From an uncultured Bacilli bacterium (lineage in GTDB: Bacteria; Bacillota_I; Bacilli_A; RF39; UBA660), in assembly GCA_934130175.1 (NCBI GenBank), contig CAKOXP010000006.1, forward strand, positions 10,476 to 74,475: a stretch of DNA of 64,000 nucleotides, in the 5' to 3' direction. The position numbers and the translations under genes are program-made. Below, piece by piece: positions 41,765-50,451 of this stretch (the first letter of the stretch is position 1; each line of letters opens with the position of its first letter). The notes beneath the pieces were generated by a model, which saw only the letters and a list, made by a program, of their open reading frames with translations, had not been told where the DNA came from and did no database searches.

Positions 41765-43160
41765 CTAAGCTCCATGTCTTTGCTTCTGTTATTTCTACGG
41801 AAACTATATCGCCAACTTTTTTACCAGTACCTGTAAAATTAACTAGTTTATTTGTCTTTGTATATCCATAATACATATCTTTTTTAGATGATACTCCTTC
41901 AAGTAACACTTCAACTGTTTTTCCAACTAATTCTTGATTTTTTTCTAAAAAATATTTATTAACAATATTATTTAGTCTTTGTAATCTTTCCTCTTTTTCT
42001 TCTTTGGTTGTATTATCTTTTAATTTAGCAGCAGGAGTATTTTCACGAGGTGAAAAAATAAAAGTGAAAGCATTATCAAATTTACAGTACTCTGCTATTT
42101 CTAAAGTCTCTAAAAAGTCAGATTCTTCTTCACCTGGGAAACCTACAATGATATCTGTTGAAATACTTACATTAGGAATTGTCTTTTTAATTTTATCAAA
42201 TAAAGTTAAATAACTTTCTTTAGTATAACGTCTTCCCATTAATTTTAAAACTCTACTACTTCCAGATTGAATTGGTAAATGAATACTAGGCATAATATTT
42301 TCATATTTAGCTATTTTTTCAATCATACTATCGGTAAAATCCCATGGATGTGAAGTCATAAATCTAATTCTTGGAATATTTGTTTTACTTACATCTTCTA
42401 ATAACTCACCAAGTCCATAATCATCATATAAATCTTTACCATAAGCATTAACATTTTGTCCAAGTAAAGTTACTTCTTTATAACCTTCTTCAACTAAAGT
42501 ATTTATCTCTTTTAAAATATCTTCTTTTTTTCTACTTCTTTGTCCACCCCTAGTATATGGAACTATACAGTAAGTACAAAATTTATCACAACCATAAATA
42601 ATATTAACATATGCTTTATAATTTTTATCCCTCTTAACAGGCATATCTTCAATTAGATCTCCCTCTTTTGAAAATACTTCTATTGTTTGAACTTTACTTT
42701 CAATAGCTTTATCTAAAATTTCTGGTAATTGATATAAATTATGAGTTCCAAAGACGAAATTAACAAATTTATAATCTTTTAATATTTCATCAATAACTCC
42801 TTGTTCTTGAGCCATACATCCACATAACCCAACAATTAAATCAGGGTTAGTAGTTTCTTTTATATGTTTTAATCTTCCAAGCATTCCAAAGGCTTTATTA
42901 TGAGCATTTTCTCTAATAGAACATGTATTTAATAATACTAGATCAGCATCATCATACCTTTCACATTTACTAAAACCTAGACTCTCTATCATCGCACTAA
43001 TATTTTCACTATCATGCTCATTCATTTGGCAACCATAAGTTTTAATAAAGTATTTCTTACCCTTGTATTTATTTAAATATTTTTCATCTATATTATAATT
43101 AACAGTTTTATACTCTTTAGCTTTTCTCAATCTTGCTTCTTTATAATTTGGTAAATTCAT
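41748..43160 (-). CDS. miaB: tRNA methylthiotransferase MiaB
   Basis: MiaB converts i6A37 to ms2i6A37 in tRNA. The N-terminal UPF0004 domain has three Cys (TYGCQMNEHD, NTCSIRENA, GLCGCMAQ). The radical SAM motif is YGCDKFCTYCIVPYTRGG, and the C-terminal TRAM domain starts near VGKTVEVLLEG. I start at ATG 43160; a GTG five codons upstream is also in frame. The neighbouring ricA and more distant spoVS and cotE reproduce the Bacillus gene order. Confidence 0.95.
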   Translation of the reverse strand: MNLPNYKEARLRKAKEYKTVNYNIDEKYLNKYKGKKYFIKTYGCQMNEHDSENISAMIESLGFSKCERYDDADLVLLNTCSIRENAHNKAFGMLGRLKHIKETTNPDLIVGLCGCMAQEQGVIDEILKDYKFVNFVFGTHNLYQLPEILDKAIESKVQTIEVFSKEGDLIEDMPVKRDKNYKAYVNIIYGCDKFCTYCIVPYTRGGQRSRKKEDILKEINTLVEEGYKEVTLLGQNVNAYGKDLYDDYGLGELLEDVSKTNIPRIRFMTSHPWDFTDSMIEKIAKYENIMPSIHLPIQSGSSRVLKLMGRRYTKESYLTLFDKIKKTIPNVSISTDIIVGFPGEEESDFLETLEIAEYCKFDNAFTFIFSPRENTPAAKLKDNTTKEEKEERLQRLNNIVNKYFLEKNQELVGKTVEVLLEGVSSKKDMYYGYTKTNKLVNFTGTGKKVGDIVSVEITEAKTWSLDGKLK

Positions 43161-43206
43161 AAATCTCACATCCACTTCTTTTAGTATTATATAAATAGAA
43201 AGAAAA

Positions 43207-43241
43207 AAAGTAAAGAGAACATTTTCTTATTTCTTTACTTT
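43207..43241 (-). terminator. Terminator overlapping the next stop codon
   Basis: AAAGTAAAGA (43207-43216) pairs perfectly with TCTTTACTTT (43232-43241), followed on the minus strand by T residues. The stop codon of the 43227 gene lies within it. Confidence 0.8.
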
Positions 43242-43799
43242 TACATTTGCTTTTTCTTTAACTAAATCACTGAAGAAATATTTATCATCTTCATAAACCA
43301 CATATTTTTTTGGCTGTTCCACCTTACCATCAAGATTATCTAAATACTTATCAAAATCACCATTATTCAAGATAAAGTCTAAGACTCTTAAATCACAAAT
43401 ATCAGCTAATTCTTCTTTTCTTCCACTTACTCTTCCTTTAAACAAAGGTAATATTTTATTAGCCATCTTTGTGTTATCTTCAAATGTTGCGACACTGTAA
43501 GCATTAACTATTTTTTTATAAGTAACATCTGTATCTTCATCAATAAAATTTTCAGGATGTGAAAGAATAAAACGTCCTAAAATACTATCTTTTCTTAAAG
43601 CAACATCATCATTTATAAATATTCCTTGTTTCTTTGCAAAAGTAAAAAGGCCAAAATAAACAGATTGTAATTCTTCATATACCGCCAAATCTATTCTTTC
43701 ATCATCAACTAAAAATAATGATAATCCATTTATTTTGACTGGAATAGTAATATATTCATCATTAGTCTTAATACTTTTATAACGTACCTTACTTTGCAT
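43227..43799 (-). CDS. Conserved-looking cytoplasmic protein of unknown function
   Basis: I do not recognise this 190-residue soluble protein. It has a beta-rich N-terminus (KVRYKSIKTNDEYITIPVKINGLSLFLVDD) and a helical middle. The phrase GRFILSHPENFIDEDTDV and a Lys-rich end are notable, but no catalytic motif stands out. GGAGGG before the ATG gives a strong start. It lies upstream of miaB but behind a terminator, so it is transcribed separately. Confidence 0.65.
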   Translation of the reverse strand: MQSKVRYKSIKTNDEYITIPVKINGLSLFLVDDERIDLAVYEELQSVYFGLFTFAKKQGIFINDDVALRKDSILGRFILSHPENFIDEDTDVTYKKIVNAYSVATFEDNTKMANKILPLFKGRVSGRKEELADICDLRVLDFILNNGDFDKYLDNLDGKVEQPKKYVVYEDDKYFFSDLVKEKANVKVKK

Positions 43800-43851
43800 A
43801 TGAACCCTCCTTGTTACAAATATTATAATAATTATTATTTATTTTTACAAG

Positions 43852-43883
43852 AAAAAAGCAACAATTATTAAAATTATTGCTTT
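43852..43883 (-). terminator. Terminator of the ankyrin-like gene
   Basis: Twelve-base arms at 43855-43866 and 43872-43883 pair with one G-U, followed on the minus strand by a T-run. The stop codon is inside the stem. Confidence 0.8.
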
Positions 43884-44562
43884 AAACAAATTCACTTATC
43901 ATCACTTCTAGGCTTTGATATTTATTTTTCATTAGTTCATTTTTTATAATATCCATATTCTTAACTATTTCTTTGATTAATTCTTGAAGGTTCGGTAATA
44001 ATGATTCTTTCTTCTCTAAACTTGAAATAATTGATTTTAAATTATCTAGTTTTGAATACTTTCCATAACTACTATTAGTAATATATGTATCAAATATCTT
44101 TTTAAATGACATTACATCTATATTATTAAATCTTTTATCTTCTAAAATTTTTAAAGTTGTATAAATATAATTTTCATTAATTGCTTTATCAAGTAATGTT
44201 TCCCCTTTTTTGTTTTTAATATTAGGAGAAAATTCTTTATTTTTTTTCAATTGTTTAATTATATCTAGTACGTATACATAATTAATACCTGCTAAATAAT
44301 GTCCAAATGTATTACCATCGTAATTTTGATGATTTACATTCCAATTTTTATTTTTCATATATTTTAAAACTAAATCATATTGTCTAGCCTTTAATAATCT
44401 TGTTATAACATCATTAGAAGCATTATCAACTTCATTAACACTGACAATTTTTTTTGAAAGTAATTTATCTACTAATTCAAAATGTCCTTCCTTAATTAAA
44501 TCAAAAATCAGGGATGGATCTTCTTCACATGCTTTTATTGCTTTTAATTCATTATAAAACAT
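43882..44562 (-). CDS. Ankyrin-repeat-like protein
   Basis: The 226-residue protein has helix-turn-helix units resembling degenerate ankyrin repeats: FDLIKEGHFELVDKLLSKK, VITRLLKARQYDLVLKYM, NHQNYDGNTFGHYLAG and NIKNKKGETLLDKAINENYIYTTLKIL, with the DG/KG-N/E-T turn typical of ankyrins. The C-terminal 70 residues are long helices. There is no signal peptide, so it is probably a cytosolic protein-binding scaffold. ATG 44562 has GAGGTG six bases upstream. A consensus promoter precedes it. Confidence 0.7.
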   Translation of the reverse strand: MFYNELKAIKACEEDPSLIFDLIKEGHFELVDKLLSKKIVSVNEVDNASNDVITRLLKARQYDLVLKYMKNKNWNVNHQNYDGNTFGHYLAGINYVYVLDIIKQLKKNKEFSPNIKNKKGETLLDKAINENYIYTTLKILEDKRFNNIDVMSFKKIFDTYITNSSYGKYSKLDNLKSIISSLEKKESLLPNLQELIKEIVKNMDIIKNELMKNKYQSLEVMISEFV

Positions 44563-44596
44563 AATTAACACCTCTTATTTCACGTGACAGTTTCAT

Positions 44597-44625
44597 ATTA
44601 TACCAAAAAATACTCATTCTGTCAA
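44597..44625 (-). promoter_or_regulatory. Consensus sigma-A promoter of the ankyrin-like gene
   Basis: TTGACA (44625-44620), 17 bases, TATAAT (44602-44597), with an additional TG extended -10. This is one of the strongest promoters in the window. Confidence 0.9.
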
Positions 44626-44710
44626 TTTTTAATAGTGATACACCTACTAATATTATTGTGATAAAGAAGGATAAATAATATACAAAATTATAGTATTTTA
44701 GATATTTTTT

Positions 44711-44719
44711 TGATATACT
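44711..44719 (+). promoter_or_regulatory. Extended -10 promoter of the lipoprotein gene
   Basis: TGA-TATACT is an extended -10 element 24 bases before ATG 44743. No clear -35 hexamer is visible. Confidence 0.5.
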
Positions 44720-44742
44720 AAAATCTATAAAGGAGAGTGTAT

Positions 44743-45264
44743 ATGAAAAAATTTATATTAGTTTTAATGTGTATTTTAGTTTTGACAGGATGTAGTTTGA
44801 AATCAACAAAAACAGGTAGTAAGAAAATAAATAGTTATGATAATAAATTTCAAGTAACAGTACCAGGAGATTGGACTACTTCCAAAAATAAAGGTGATTT
44901 AAATTCTTCTGCTAGCATTGAAGTACAAGATTCTGAAAAACAAAAATATATGATTGCAATCACTGAAGCTAAAGCCGATTTAGCAATGGACTTTCAAAAA
45001 TATCAAGAAACTATCTTTAGTCAAAATGCAAAAAATTATGATACTGAATTTAAAGACATAAAAGATATTAATATTAACGGAAAAGCTTGTAAATATGTTG
45101 ATTTTAAAACAACACAAGAAACAGCAAATATTTATATGAGAATATATGCAGTTGAAACAAATAATTATTATAGTCAAATATTAATATGGACAACTTATAG
45201 TCAAAAAGATGATGTACAAAAAGAATTTGATAATATCATCTCATCATTTAAAGAAGTTAAATAA
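44743..45264 (+). CDS. PsbP/Mog1-like lipoprotein
   Basis: A lipoprotein signal peptide with lipobox LTGC (Cys at about residue 17) precedes a domain of about 145 residues: FQVTVPGDWTTSKN, MIAITEAKADLAMDFQKYQ, YVDFKTTQETANIYMRIYAVE and WTTYSQKDDVQKEFDNIISSF. This is the PsbP/Mog1-like fold seen in many Gram-positive lipoproteins of unknown role. ATG 44743 has AAGGAG seven bases upstream. It is one of few plus-strand genes, with its own terminator. Confidence 0.85.
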   Translation: MKKFILVLMCILVLTGCSLKSTKTGSKKINSYDNKFQVTVPGDWTTSKNKGDLNSSASIEVQDSEKQKYMIAITEAKADLAMDFQKYQETIFSQNAKNYDTEFKDIKDININGKACKYVDFKTTQETANIYMRIYAVETNNYYSQILIWTTYSQKDDVQKEFDNIISSFKEVK

Positions 45265-45269
45265 CAATT

Positions 45270-45294
45270 AGGCATCAATATATGCCTTTTTTTT
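45270..45294 (+). terminator. Terminator of the lipoprotein gene
   Basis: AGGCAT (45270-45275) pairs with ATGCCT (45282-45287), followed by eight T. Confidence 0.85.
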
Positions 45295-45301
45295 GCGCAA
45301 A

Positions 45302-45334
45302 TAAAAATGTTATTATTTCTAGGAAATAATAACA
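45302..45334 (-). terminator. Terminator of the C39-like protein gene
   Basis: A perfect twelve-base stem (45308-45319 with 45323-45334) is followed on the minus strand by a T-rich tail. It contains the stop codon. Confidence 0.85.
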
Positions 45335-46572
45335 GATCTTTTGCCAGTCGCATTATATATTTTCTCAACAGTATTCTTTGAAACAATCCATTTTGTTCTA
45401 CCATCATCATGAGTCCATGGGTCAGTTATAATTTGTTCTTTAGTAATACTATTATACCCTGTTAGTAATAGAACATGAATATTTTTAGGTGCATTTTCAA
45501 TATATGGTTTTGGAGTCTTAATTTTAGCCGTCAAATAAATAACTACAGGATTACCAGCCTGTATTTGAGCATCTAATTCATCTAATGATTTACCTGTCCC
45601 ATCAATAACCCCATTATTCGAAGATGAATCACGACCATATTTAGCTAGAGGTTGTGGTGCAATCCAATGAGGAACATTAGTAGGCTCAATTCCATATATA
45701 TCATATGTAAATCCACTAAATGGATCAGAACTTTTTGGAACATTTTCAGCATAAGTTTTTAAATCCATATTTCTTAAATAACCCTTATATTGTAATCCCA
45801 TTAATAATGAAGCTACTTCACATCCATTTAAAACATTATTTTTATTCTGACTGATATATGGTACATCAAGAATAGTCCATGCTGCAGCAATCTGCCTTTT
45901 TCTTTCCTCTTCTTGTCTTTTTCTTTCTAATTCTTCCCTTCTAGAAAGTTCTGAATTAACTTTATCCAAATAAACTTGTTGTTCAGAAAAAATATCTTTT
46001 TGTTTTAATCCCTGTTGTTTTACAACTGCACTATTATACATATCTCTTGTCACTTCAGGTTTTACCTCATTAAAAGTGGCATCAGTAAATAATAAACTTA
46101 TTGTTTGTTTCACATCATTAATCTGAAGAATTTGGTTATTCATTTCTTCTATTTTAGGACTTAATAACTTCTGATATTTTCTTGGAATTTTTTTATTTTT
46201 ACTTTTTATCTCATCAAGTATAACAACAGTAGTATCTGAATTTAAAATATCATTAGTAAAGCTACTATTTATTTTATCCCTTAATAATACAAAATCTGTC
46301 AAACTACTTAATTCATTATCCATTTTCACTTTTTTATCATCATAAGCAATATTTGAAACTTGTTTTTTAACACTTTTGATTTCTTCCATAGTTAAATCAG
46401 AACGTGGTACAGATTTATTAGCAGTAGAAAATAATTTACGATATGATTTATATGTCATTTCATACTGTTTTTGTTGCATATTAATGACTTTTTTAGCACA
46501 AATAAAACAAGTAACCGAAAGTACTATACATAAAGAACCTAAAACTATACCTATTACTCTTTTCTTTTTCAT
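45319..46572 (-). CDS. Membrane-anchored C39-like cysteine peptidase
   Basis: One N-terminal helix (residues 6-26) anchors the protein. Residues 30-235 are helical and charged, ending in an Arg/Glu-rich coiled coil. The C-terminal papain-like C39-type domain (about 240-417) begins LDVPYISQNKNNVLNGCEVASLLMGL with the catalytic Cys, and continues to KNIHVLLLTGYN with the His and ITDPW with the Asp. This kind of outward-facing peptidase is common in Bacillota; its substrate is not known. The promoter at 46599-46627 is close to consensus. Confidence 0.85.
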   Translation of the reverse strand: MKKKRVIGIVLGSLCIVLSVTCFICAKKVINMQQKQYEMTYKSYRKLFSTANKSVPRSDLTMEEIKSVKKQVSNIAYDDKKVKMDNELSSLTDFVLLRDKINSSFTNDILNSDTTVVILDEIKSKNKKIPRKYQKLLSPKIEEMNNQILQINDVKQTISLLFTDATFNEVKPEVTRDMYNSAVVKQQGLKQKDIFSEQQVYLDKVNSELSRREELERKRQEEERKRQIAAAWTILDVPYISQNKNNVLNGCEVASLLMGLQYKGYLRNMDLKTYAENVPKSSDPFSGFTYDIYGIEPTNVPHWIAPQPLAKYGRDSSSNNGVIDGTGKSLDELDAQIQAGNPVVIYLTAKIKTPKPYIENAPKNIHVLLLTGYNSITKEQIITDPWTHDDGRTKWIVSKNTVEKIYNATGKRSVIIS

Positions 46573-46598
46573 TTAAAACCTCTATACTCTCTATTATC

Positions 46599-46627
46599 AG
46601 AATAATAAATACATATATTGATGTCAA
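46599..46627 (-). promoter_or_regulatory. Sigma-A promoter of the C39-like gene
   Basis: TTGACA at 46627-46622, a 17-base spacer and TATTCT at 46604-46599. Confidence 0.8.
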
Positions 46628-46668
46628 TAATTTTGAATAGTAATTAATAAAATTTACATTATGTTTAC

Positions 46669-46695
46669 AAAAAAAGAAATGTACATATACATTTC
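46669..46695 (-). terminator. Terminator of the serS operon
   Basis: GAAATGTA (46676-46683) pairs with TACATTTC (46688-46695), followed on the minus strand by seven T. Confidence 0.85.
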
Positions 46696-46705
46696 AAAAT
46701 TTATC

Positions 46706-47995
46706 CTATTTTTCTTTAGGTTTAATTACTTCTAATCCACCCATATATGGTTGTAAAACTTTTGGTACTTTAATAGAACCATCTTTTTGGTAGTTGTTTT
46801 CTATCACTCCAATTAATCCTCTTGGAGAAGCAACTACTGTGTTGTTTAAAGTTGAAACTAAATAATTTCCAGTTTTTCCTTTAGCACGAATTGATAAACG
46901 TCTTGCTTGAGCATCACCTAATGTTGAACATGAACCAACTTCAAAGTATGTTTTTTGTCTTGGACTCCAAGCTTCTACATCACATGATTTTACCTTTAAA
47001 TCAGCTAAATCACCTGAACAACATTCAAGAGTTCTGACAGGTACATCTAAGCTTCTAAAATATTCAACAGTATATTTCCACATTTTGTTATACCAATCCA
47101 TTGCATCTTCGCTCTTACATAAAACTACCATTTCTTCTTTTTCAAATTGATGAACACGGTAAAGTCCTCTTTCTTCAATTCCATGAGCACCAACTTCTTT
47201 TCTGAAGCATGGAGAATATGATGTCATTGCGATTGGTAAGTCTTTCTCATCAATTAATTGTCCTTTAAATTTACCAATCATTGAATGTTCACTTGTTCCA
47301 ATTAAATATAAATCTTCATTTTCAATTTTATACATCATAGCATCCATCTCATCAAAAGACATAACACCATCAACAACATCACTACGAATCATAAATGGTG
47401 GAATACAATAAGTAAAGCCTTTATCAATCATAAAATCTCTAGCATAAGCTATCATAGCTTCATGAAGTCTAGCAATATCTCCCATTAAATAGTAGAAACC
47501 ATTACCAGATACTCTTCCTGCAGATTCTTTGTCTAATCCTCCCAATCTTTCAATGATATCAGCGTGATATGGAATCTCATAATCAGGAACAACTGGCTCT
47601 CCAAATCTTTCATTTTCAACGTTGAAACTATCATCTCTTCCAATTGGAACAGATGGATCTAAAATATTTGGAATAACCATCATCTTTTCTTTCAAAGATT
47701 TTGTAAGTTCTTTTTCTTCTTCTTCTATTTTTTCTAACTTTTCATTTATTTCCACTACCTGTTGTTTTTTTAGATTTGCTTCTTCTTGCTTTTTTTCTCT
47801 AAATAGAACACCTATTTCATCACTAGTTTTATTTCTTTCTTGTCTTAAGCTGTCCCCCGTTTGTTTTAAGTTTCTAATCTTTTCGTCTAACTCAACAACC
47901 TCATCTACTAAAGGTAGTTTTTGATCTTGAAATTTTTTCTTAATATTTTCTTTTACTAATTCTTTATTTTCTCTTACAAATTTTATATCTAACAT
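46706..47995 (-). CDS. serS: Seryl-tRNA synthetase
   Basis: SerS charges tRNA-Ser. The N-terminal coiled-coil arm (residues about 25-105) is followed by the class II catalytic domain: motif 2 in FRKEVGAHGIEERGLYRVHQF, TLECCSGDLADLKVKSCDVEAW, and motif 3 near ASPRGLIGVIENNYQ. The length (429) is normal. It follows the dipeptidase gene with only two bases between, and both lie behind a T-box leader that responds to uncharged tRNA-Ser. Confidence 0.97.
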   Translation of the reverse strand: MLDIKFVRENKELVKENIKKKFQDQKLPLVDEVVELDEKIRNLKQTGDSLRQERNKTSDEIGVLFREKKQEEANLKKQQVVEINEKLEKIEEEEKELTKSLKEKMMVIPNILDPSVPIGRDDSFNVENERFGEPVVPDYEIPYHADIIERLGGLDKESAGRVSGNGFYYLMGDIARLHEAMIAYARDFMIDKGFTYCIPPFMIRSDVVDGVMSFDEMDAMMYKIENEDLYLIGTSEHSMIGKFKGQLIDEKDLPIAMTSYSPCFRKEVGAHGIEERGLYRVHQFEKEEMVVLCKSEDAMDWYNKMWKYTVEYFRSLDVPVRTLECCSGDLADLKVKSCDVEAWSPRQKTYFEVGSCSTLGDAQARRLSIRAKGKTGNYLVSTLNNTVVASPRGLIGVIENNYQKDGSIKVPKVLQPYMGGLEVIKPKEK

Positions 47996-47997
47996 TA

Positions 47998-48906
47998 CTA
48001 TCTCTCCTCTATTAATCTTTCTCCATTAACTCTAATTATTTTATTAATTTCTTCTTCATTATAATAATTTTTTAATATATTAGTCAAATCTTTCTTAATA
48101 CTTTTATGATTTAATAAACTAATATCTTCATCTATATTAAATAATACTGTCGCAAACTCCATATTATCAGTAGCAATCATAACATTGTCAATTCCAACAA
48201 TACTTTCTACATGTTTAATATGATTCAAATAATTTTCTTCTAAATTTTTTTCATCTACATTTATAAAAGGACCATAACCAACCAAACCTATCATCCCCGA
48301 CAAATCTTTTATTGCCCTAATTTGTTCATCATCTAAATTTCTTTTATTTTGACATAATAAATAACTATTCGAGTGACTTGCGATTACCTTTATCTTATAA
48401 CCATCATTTTTTAACACATTAAGTAATTCTATACTATCCCAAAATGTATTTTTATTCATATGAGATAAATCTATTGAAATACCTAAACTAACAGCCTTCT
48501 TAATAAAACTTTTACCTAAATCAGTTAAACCTTTACAAGATCTATTACCCGATCCATACTTATTTTCATTATTCCAAACAAGTAAAATATTTCTAAGACC
48601 CAAATCATAAAGTTTTTCTAACTCATCTTCATCTTTTATATAGTCACAACCCTCAATACTATAAATAACCAACTTATCAGGAAAGTACTTTTCAAATAAG
48701 TTGGTACTTATTTTGAACATTTCTAAAACATCAATACTTTCTATTTGTAACTCTTCTTTCATTTCAGCTTTACTCATGAAATAGAGATTGGCTATCAAAG
48801 AAGATACATCAGCTAAATCATCTTGTAATTTTTCAATATATGAAAAATCATTTTTTAAATAACAACAATAAAGAATTGTTAATAAATCATAATGTGCATC
48901 AAACAA
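47998..48906 (-). CDS. Membrane-dipeptidase-like metallopeptidase (family M19)
   Basis: The protein has the M19 renal-dipeptidase pattern: FDAHYDLL near the start with the zinc His-x-Asp, SIEGCDYI with the bridging Glu, GLTDLGKSFIKKAVSLGISIDLSHMN and VIASHSNSYLL with zinc His residues, and IATDNMEF near the end. Such enzymes hydrolyse dipeptides. A frame beginning six codons earlier also starts with TTG; the TTG at 48906 has AGGAG eight bases upstream and is preferred. It lies in the serS operon under a serine T-box, which suggests a role in supplying amino acids when serine is short. Confidence 0.85.
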   Translation of the reverse strand: MFDAHYDLLTILYCCYLKNDFSYIEKLQDDLADVSSLIANLYFMSKAEMKEELQIESIDVLEMFKISTNLFEKYFPDKLVIYSIEGCDYIKDEDELEKLYDLGLRNILLVWNNENKYGSGNRSCKGLTDLGKSFIKKAVSLGISIDLSHMNKNTFWDSIELLNVLKNDGYKIKVIASHSNSYLLCQNKRNLDDEQIRAIKDLSGMIGLVGYGPFINVDEKNLEENYLNHIKHVESIVGIDNVMIATDNMEFATVLFNIDEDISLLNHKSIKKDLTNILKNYYNEEEINKIIRVNGERLIEER

Positions 48907-48922
48907 AATATCATCTCCTAAC

Positions 48923-49078
48923 AAAAAAAGAATAGTACACCAAGGAGTGCTTACAGCACGGTACCATCCTTTTATTTTCTTAATTTAAATAACGGAAATC
49001 ATCCGGGAATTAATCCATCTATAGAGTAGACAAATAAGATTTTATAATTATTTTCACCAACCATAATCTCTCTTAAAT
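48923..49078 (-). promoter_or_regulatory. T-box riboswitch leader, probably serine-specific
   Basis: The minus strand reads GGATGGTACCGTG at 48969-48957, the T-box core, followed by a terminator hairpin and seven T (48929-48923) just before the dipeptidase gene. Upstream, AAGAGAG (near 49074) can pair with CTCT (near 49022) to close a stem I, with the candidate specifier UCU (Ser) beside it. The presence of serS downstream supports serine. The exact stem I fold needs modelling. Confidence 0.85.
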
Positions 49079-49121
49079 AAAATTACTTATTATTATCTCT
49101 AATTATTGATTTGTCTTTATT

Positions 49122-49150
49122 ATTATATGCCTATTTTTAAATTTTAGCAA
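49122..49150 (-). promoter_or_regulatory. Sigma-A promoter of the T-box operon
   Basis: TTGCTA at 49150-49145, a 17-base spacer and TATAAT at 49127-49122. It starts four bases after the spoVS stop, so it makes the T-box leader independent of spoVS. Confidence 0.8.
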
Positions 49151-49153
49151 TAA

Positions 49154-49414
49154 TTATTTAGATTCTATTATAAGTTTTATGGCAGTACGTTCTTCTCCAT
49201 CGATTGCAATATCAGAAAATGCTGGTATACATACTAAGTTTTTTCCAGAAGGTGCAACAAAACCCCTTGCGATTGCAATTGCCTTTATAGCCTGATTTAG
49301 GGCTCCTGCTCCTACTGCCTGAATCTCGACAGTTCCTTTTTCACGAAAGACATTTGCAAGAGCTCCTGCAACGCTATTTGGATTAGATTTACTGCTTACT
49401 TTAAGTGTTTCCAT
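49154..49414 (-). CDS. spoVS: Stage V sporulation protein S
   Basis: The 86-residue sequence (LKVSSKSNPNSVAGALANVFREKG, IQAVGAGALNQAIKAIAIARGFVAP, IPAFSDIAIDGEERTAIKL) is a clear SpoVS, an Alba-like fold protein that in Bacillus is needed for septum release and coat/cortex progress. SpoVS also occurs in some non-sporulating bacteria, so cotE is the better spore marker. AAAGGA lies a little far (13 bases) from the ATG. No clear sigma-H site was found in the 67 bases upstream. Confidence 0.95.
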   Translation of the reverse strand: METLKVSSKSNPNSVAGALANVFREKGTVEIQAVGAGALNQAIKAIAIARGFVAPSGKNLVCIPAFSDIAIDGEERTAIKLIIESK

Positions 49415-49481
49415 ATATATTATTCATTCCTTTCTATGTTTAATATATATGTTTGTCACTTTTAGAAAATAACTAAAATAA

Positions 49482-50435
49482 TTAAACTGTCTTAGAAGAT
49501 TTATTCATTTTTACTACTTCTTCTTTGATTTTTGGAATAAAAAGTTTTGCTTTTTCTTCATCGCTAATTCTAAAAGTATTAGAAAATAAATATTTAGGAT
49601 CTTCATCACCGTATTTATGTAGTTTTGCACACATTAGTATATTTATATCAAGAGGATGAAGATTATTATTTTTAAAATTATCCCTTACACCATTTCTATT
49701 GGTAAAGCCTGTAGCCTCACCCGTTTTCATATACAAATCAATTGCATATACAGTATGATCATCGTTTCTTAGTAAATCATATTTTCTAACAGTTTGATAA
49801 CAAGCATCATAAAATGAAGATGCCTTTTCATATAATCCACGCTTCTCTATTAAATTACAGAAATAGTCCATAGTCAAATTATCAGTATTACTTTCCATAA
49901 TATTTTTTCTATTTTGATAAATAATTTCCTTGATTTTATTTTCACCAAGTTCTTGAGCTTTTTTTCTGGCTCCATTTTCACTTGTTATATATGAAAATTC
50001 ATTTCTAGCTGCATTTTGTAAAGCCATATAGCCTTGGTAAAAACCATATTTATAAATAGTAGTTTCAATAGCAGATTCTAACTTTTTAGAATCAATTCCA
50101 TCAAATTTTTCTACATTATTGGTTTTATCTTTTTTTTGTTTCAACTTATAATCATAATTCTCCTTTTCTCTTGCACTAGAAAATACGCCCTTGGCTTTTA
50201 TAAATAAATTAGAACATTCTATAAATGTATTTTTAAATTCTTCATCAACAAAAACAATTTGATCAGGGTGCAAATATTTTTCTTTTTGTTTCATTTCTTT
50301 TCTTATAGCATCAACTTTTAAGTTTGGATTTATATCATACAATTCATAATAATCTATATAATCACTATGTTCTTGTTTTTGATGAATATATTTCTGTAAA
50401 TATTCATATATTTCTTTTTTAGTTTTCTCGCTCAT
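49482..50435 (-). CDS. J-domain-like protein with a new C-terminal region
   Basis: Residues 27-95 look like a J domain: DYYELYDINPNLKVDAIRKE, the HPD signature at 56-58 (KYLHPDQI), and ARE-KENYD closing the last helix. J domains stimulate Hsp70 ATPase. The C-terminal 210 residues are helical and unknown to me, with no Gly/Phe region or zinc fingers, so this is not DnaJ itself. ATG 50435 follows GGTGGTG; an alternative start twelve codons earlier overlaps ldh. It sits between ldh and spoVS on the same strand. Confidence 0.7.
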   Translation of the reverse strand: MSEKTKKEIYEYLQKYIHQKQEHSDYIDYYELYDINPNLKVDAIRKEMKQKEKYLHPDQIVFVDEEFKNTFIECSNLFIKAKGVFSSAREKENYDYKLKQKKDKTNNVEKFDGIDSKKLESAIETTIYKYGFYQGYMALQNAARNEFSYITSENGARKKAQELGENKIKEIIYQNRKNIMESNTDNLTMDYFCNLIEKRGLYEKASSFYDACYQTVRKYDLLRNDDHTVYAIDLYMKTGEATGFTNRNGVRDNFKNNNLHPLDINILMCAKLHKYGDEDPKYLFSNTFRISDEEKAKLFIPKIKEEVVKMNKSSKTV

Positions 50436-50451
50436 TACTACACCACCATTA

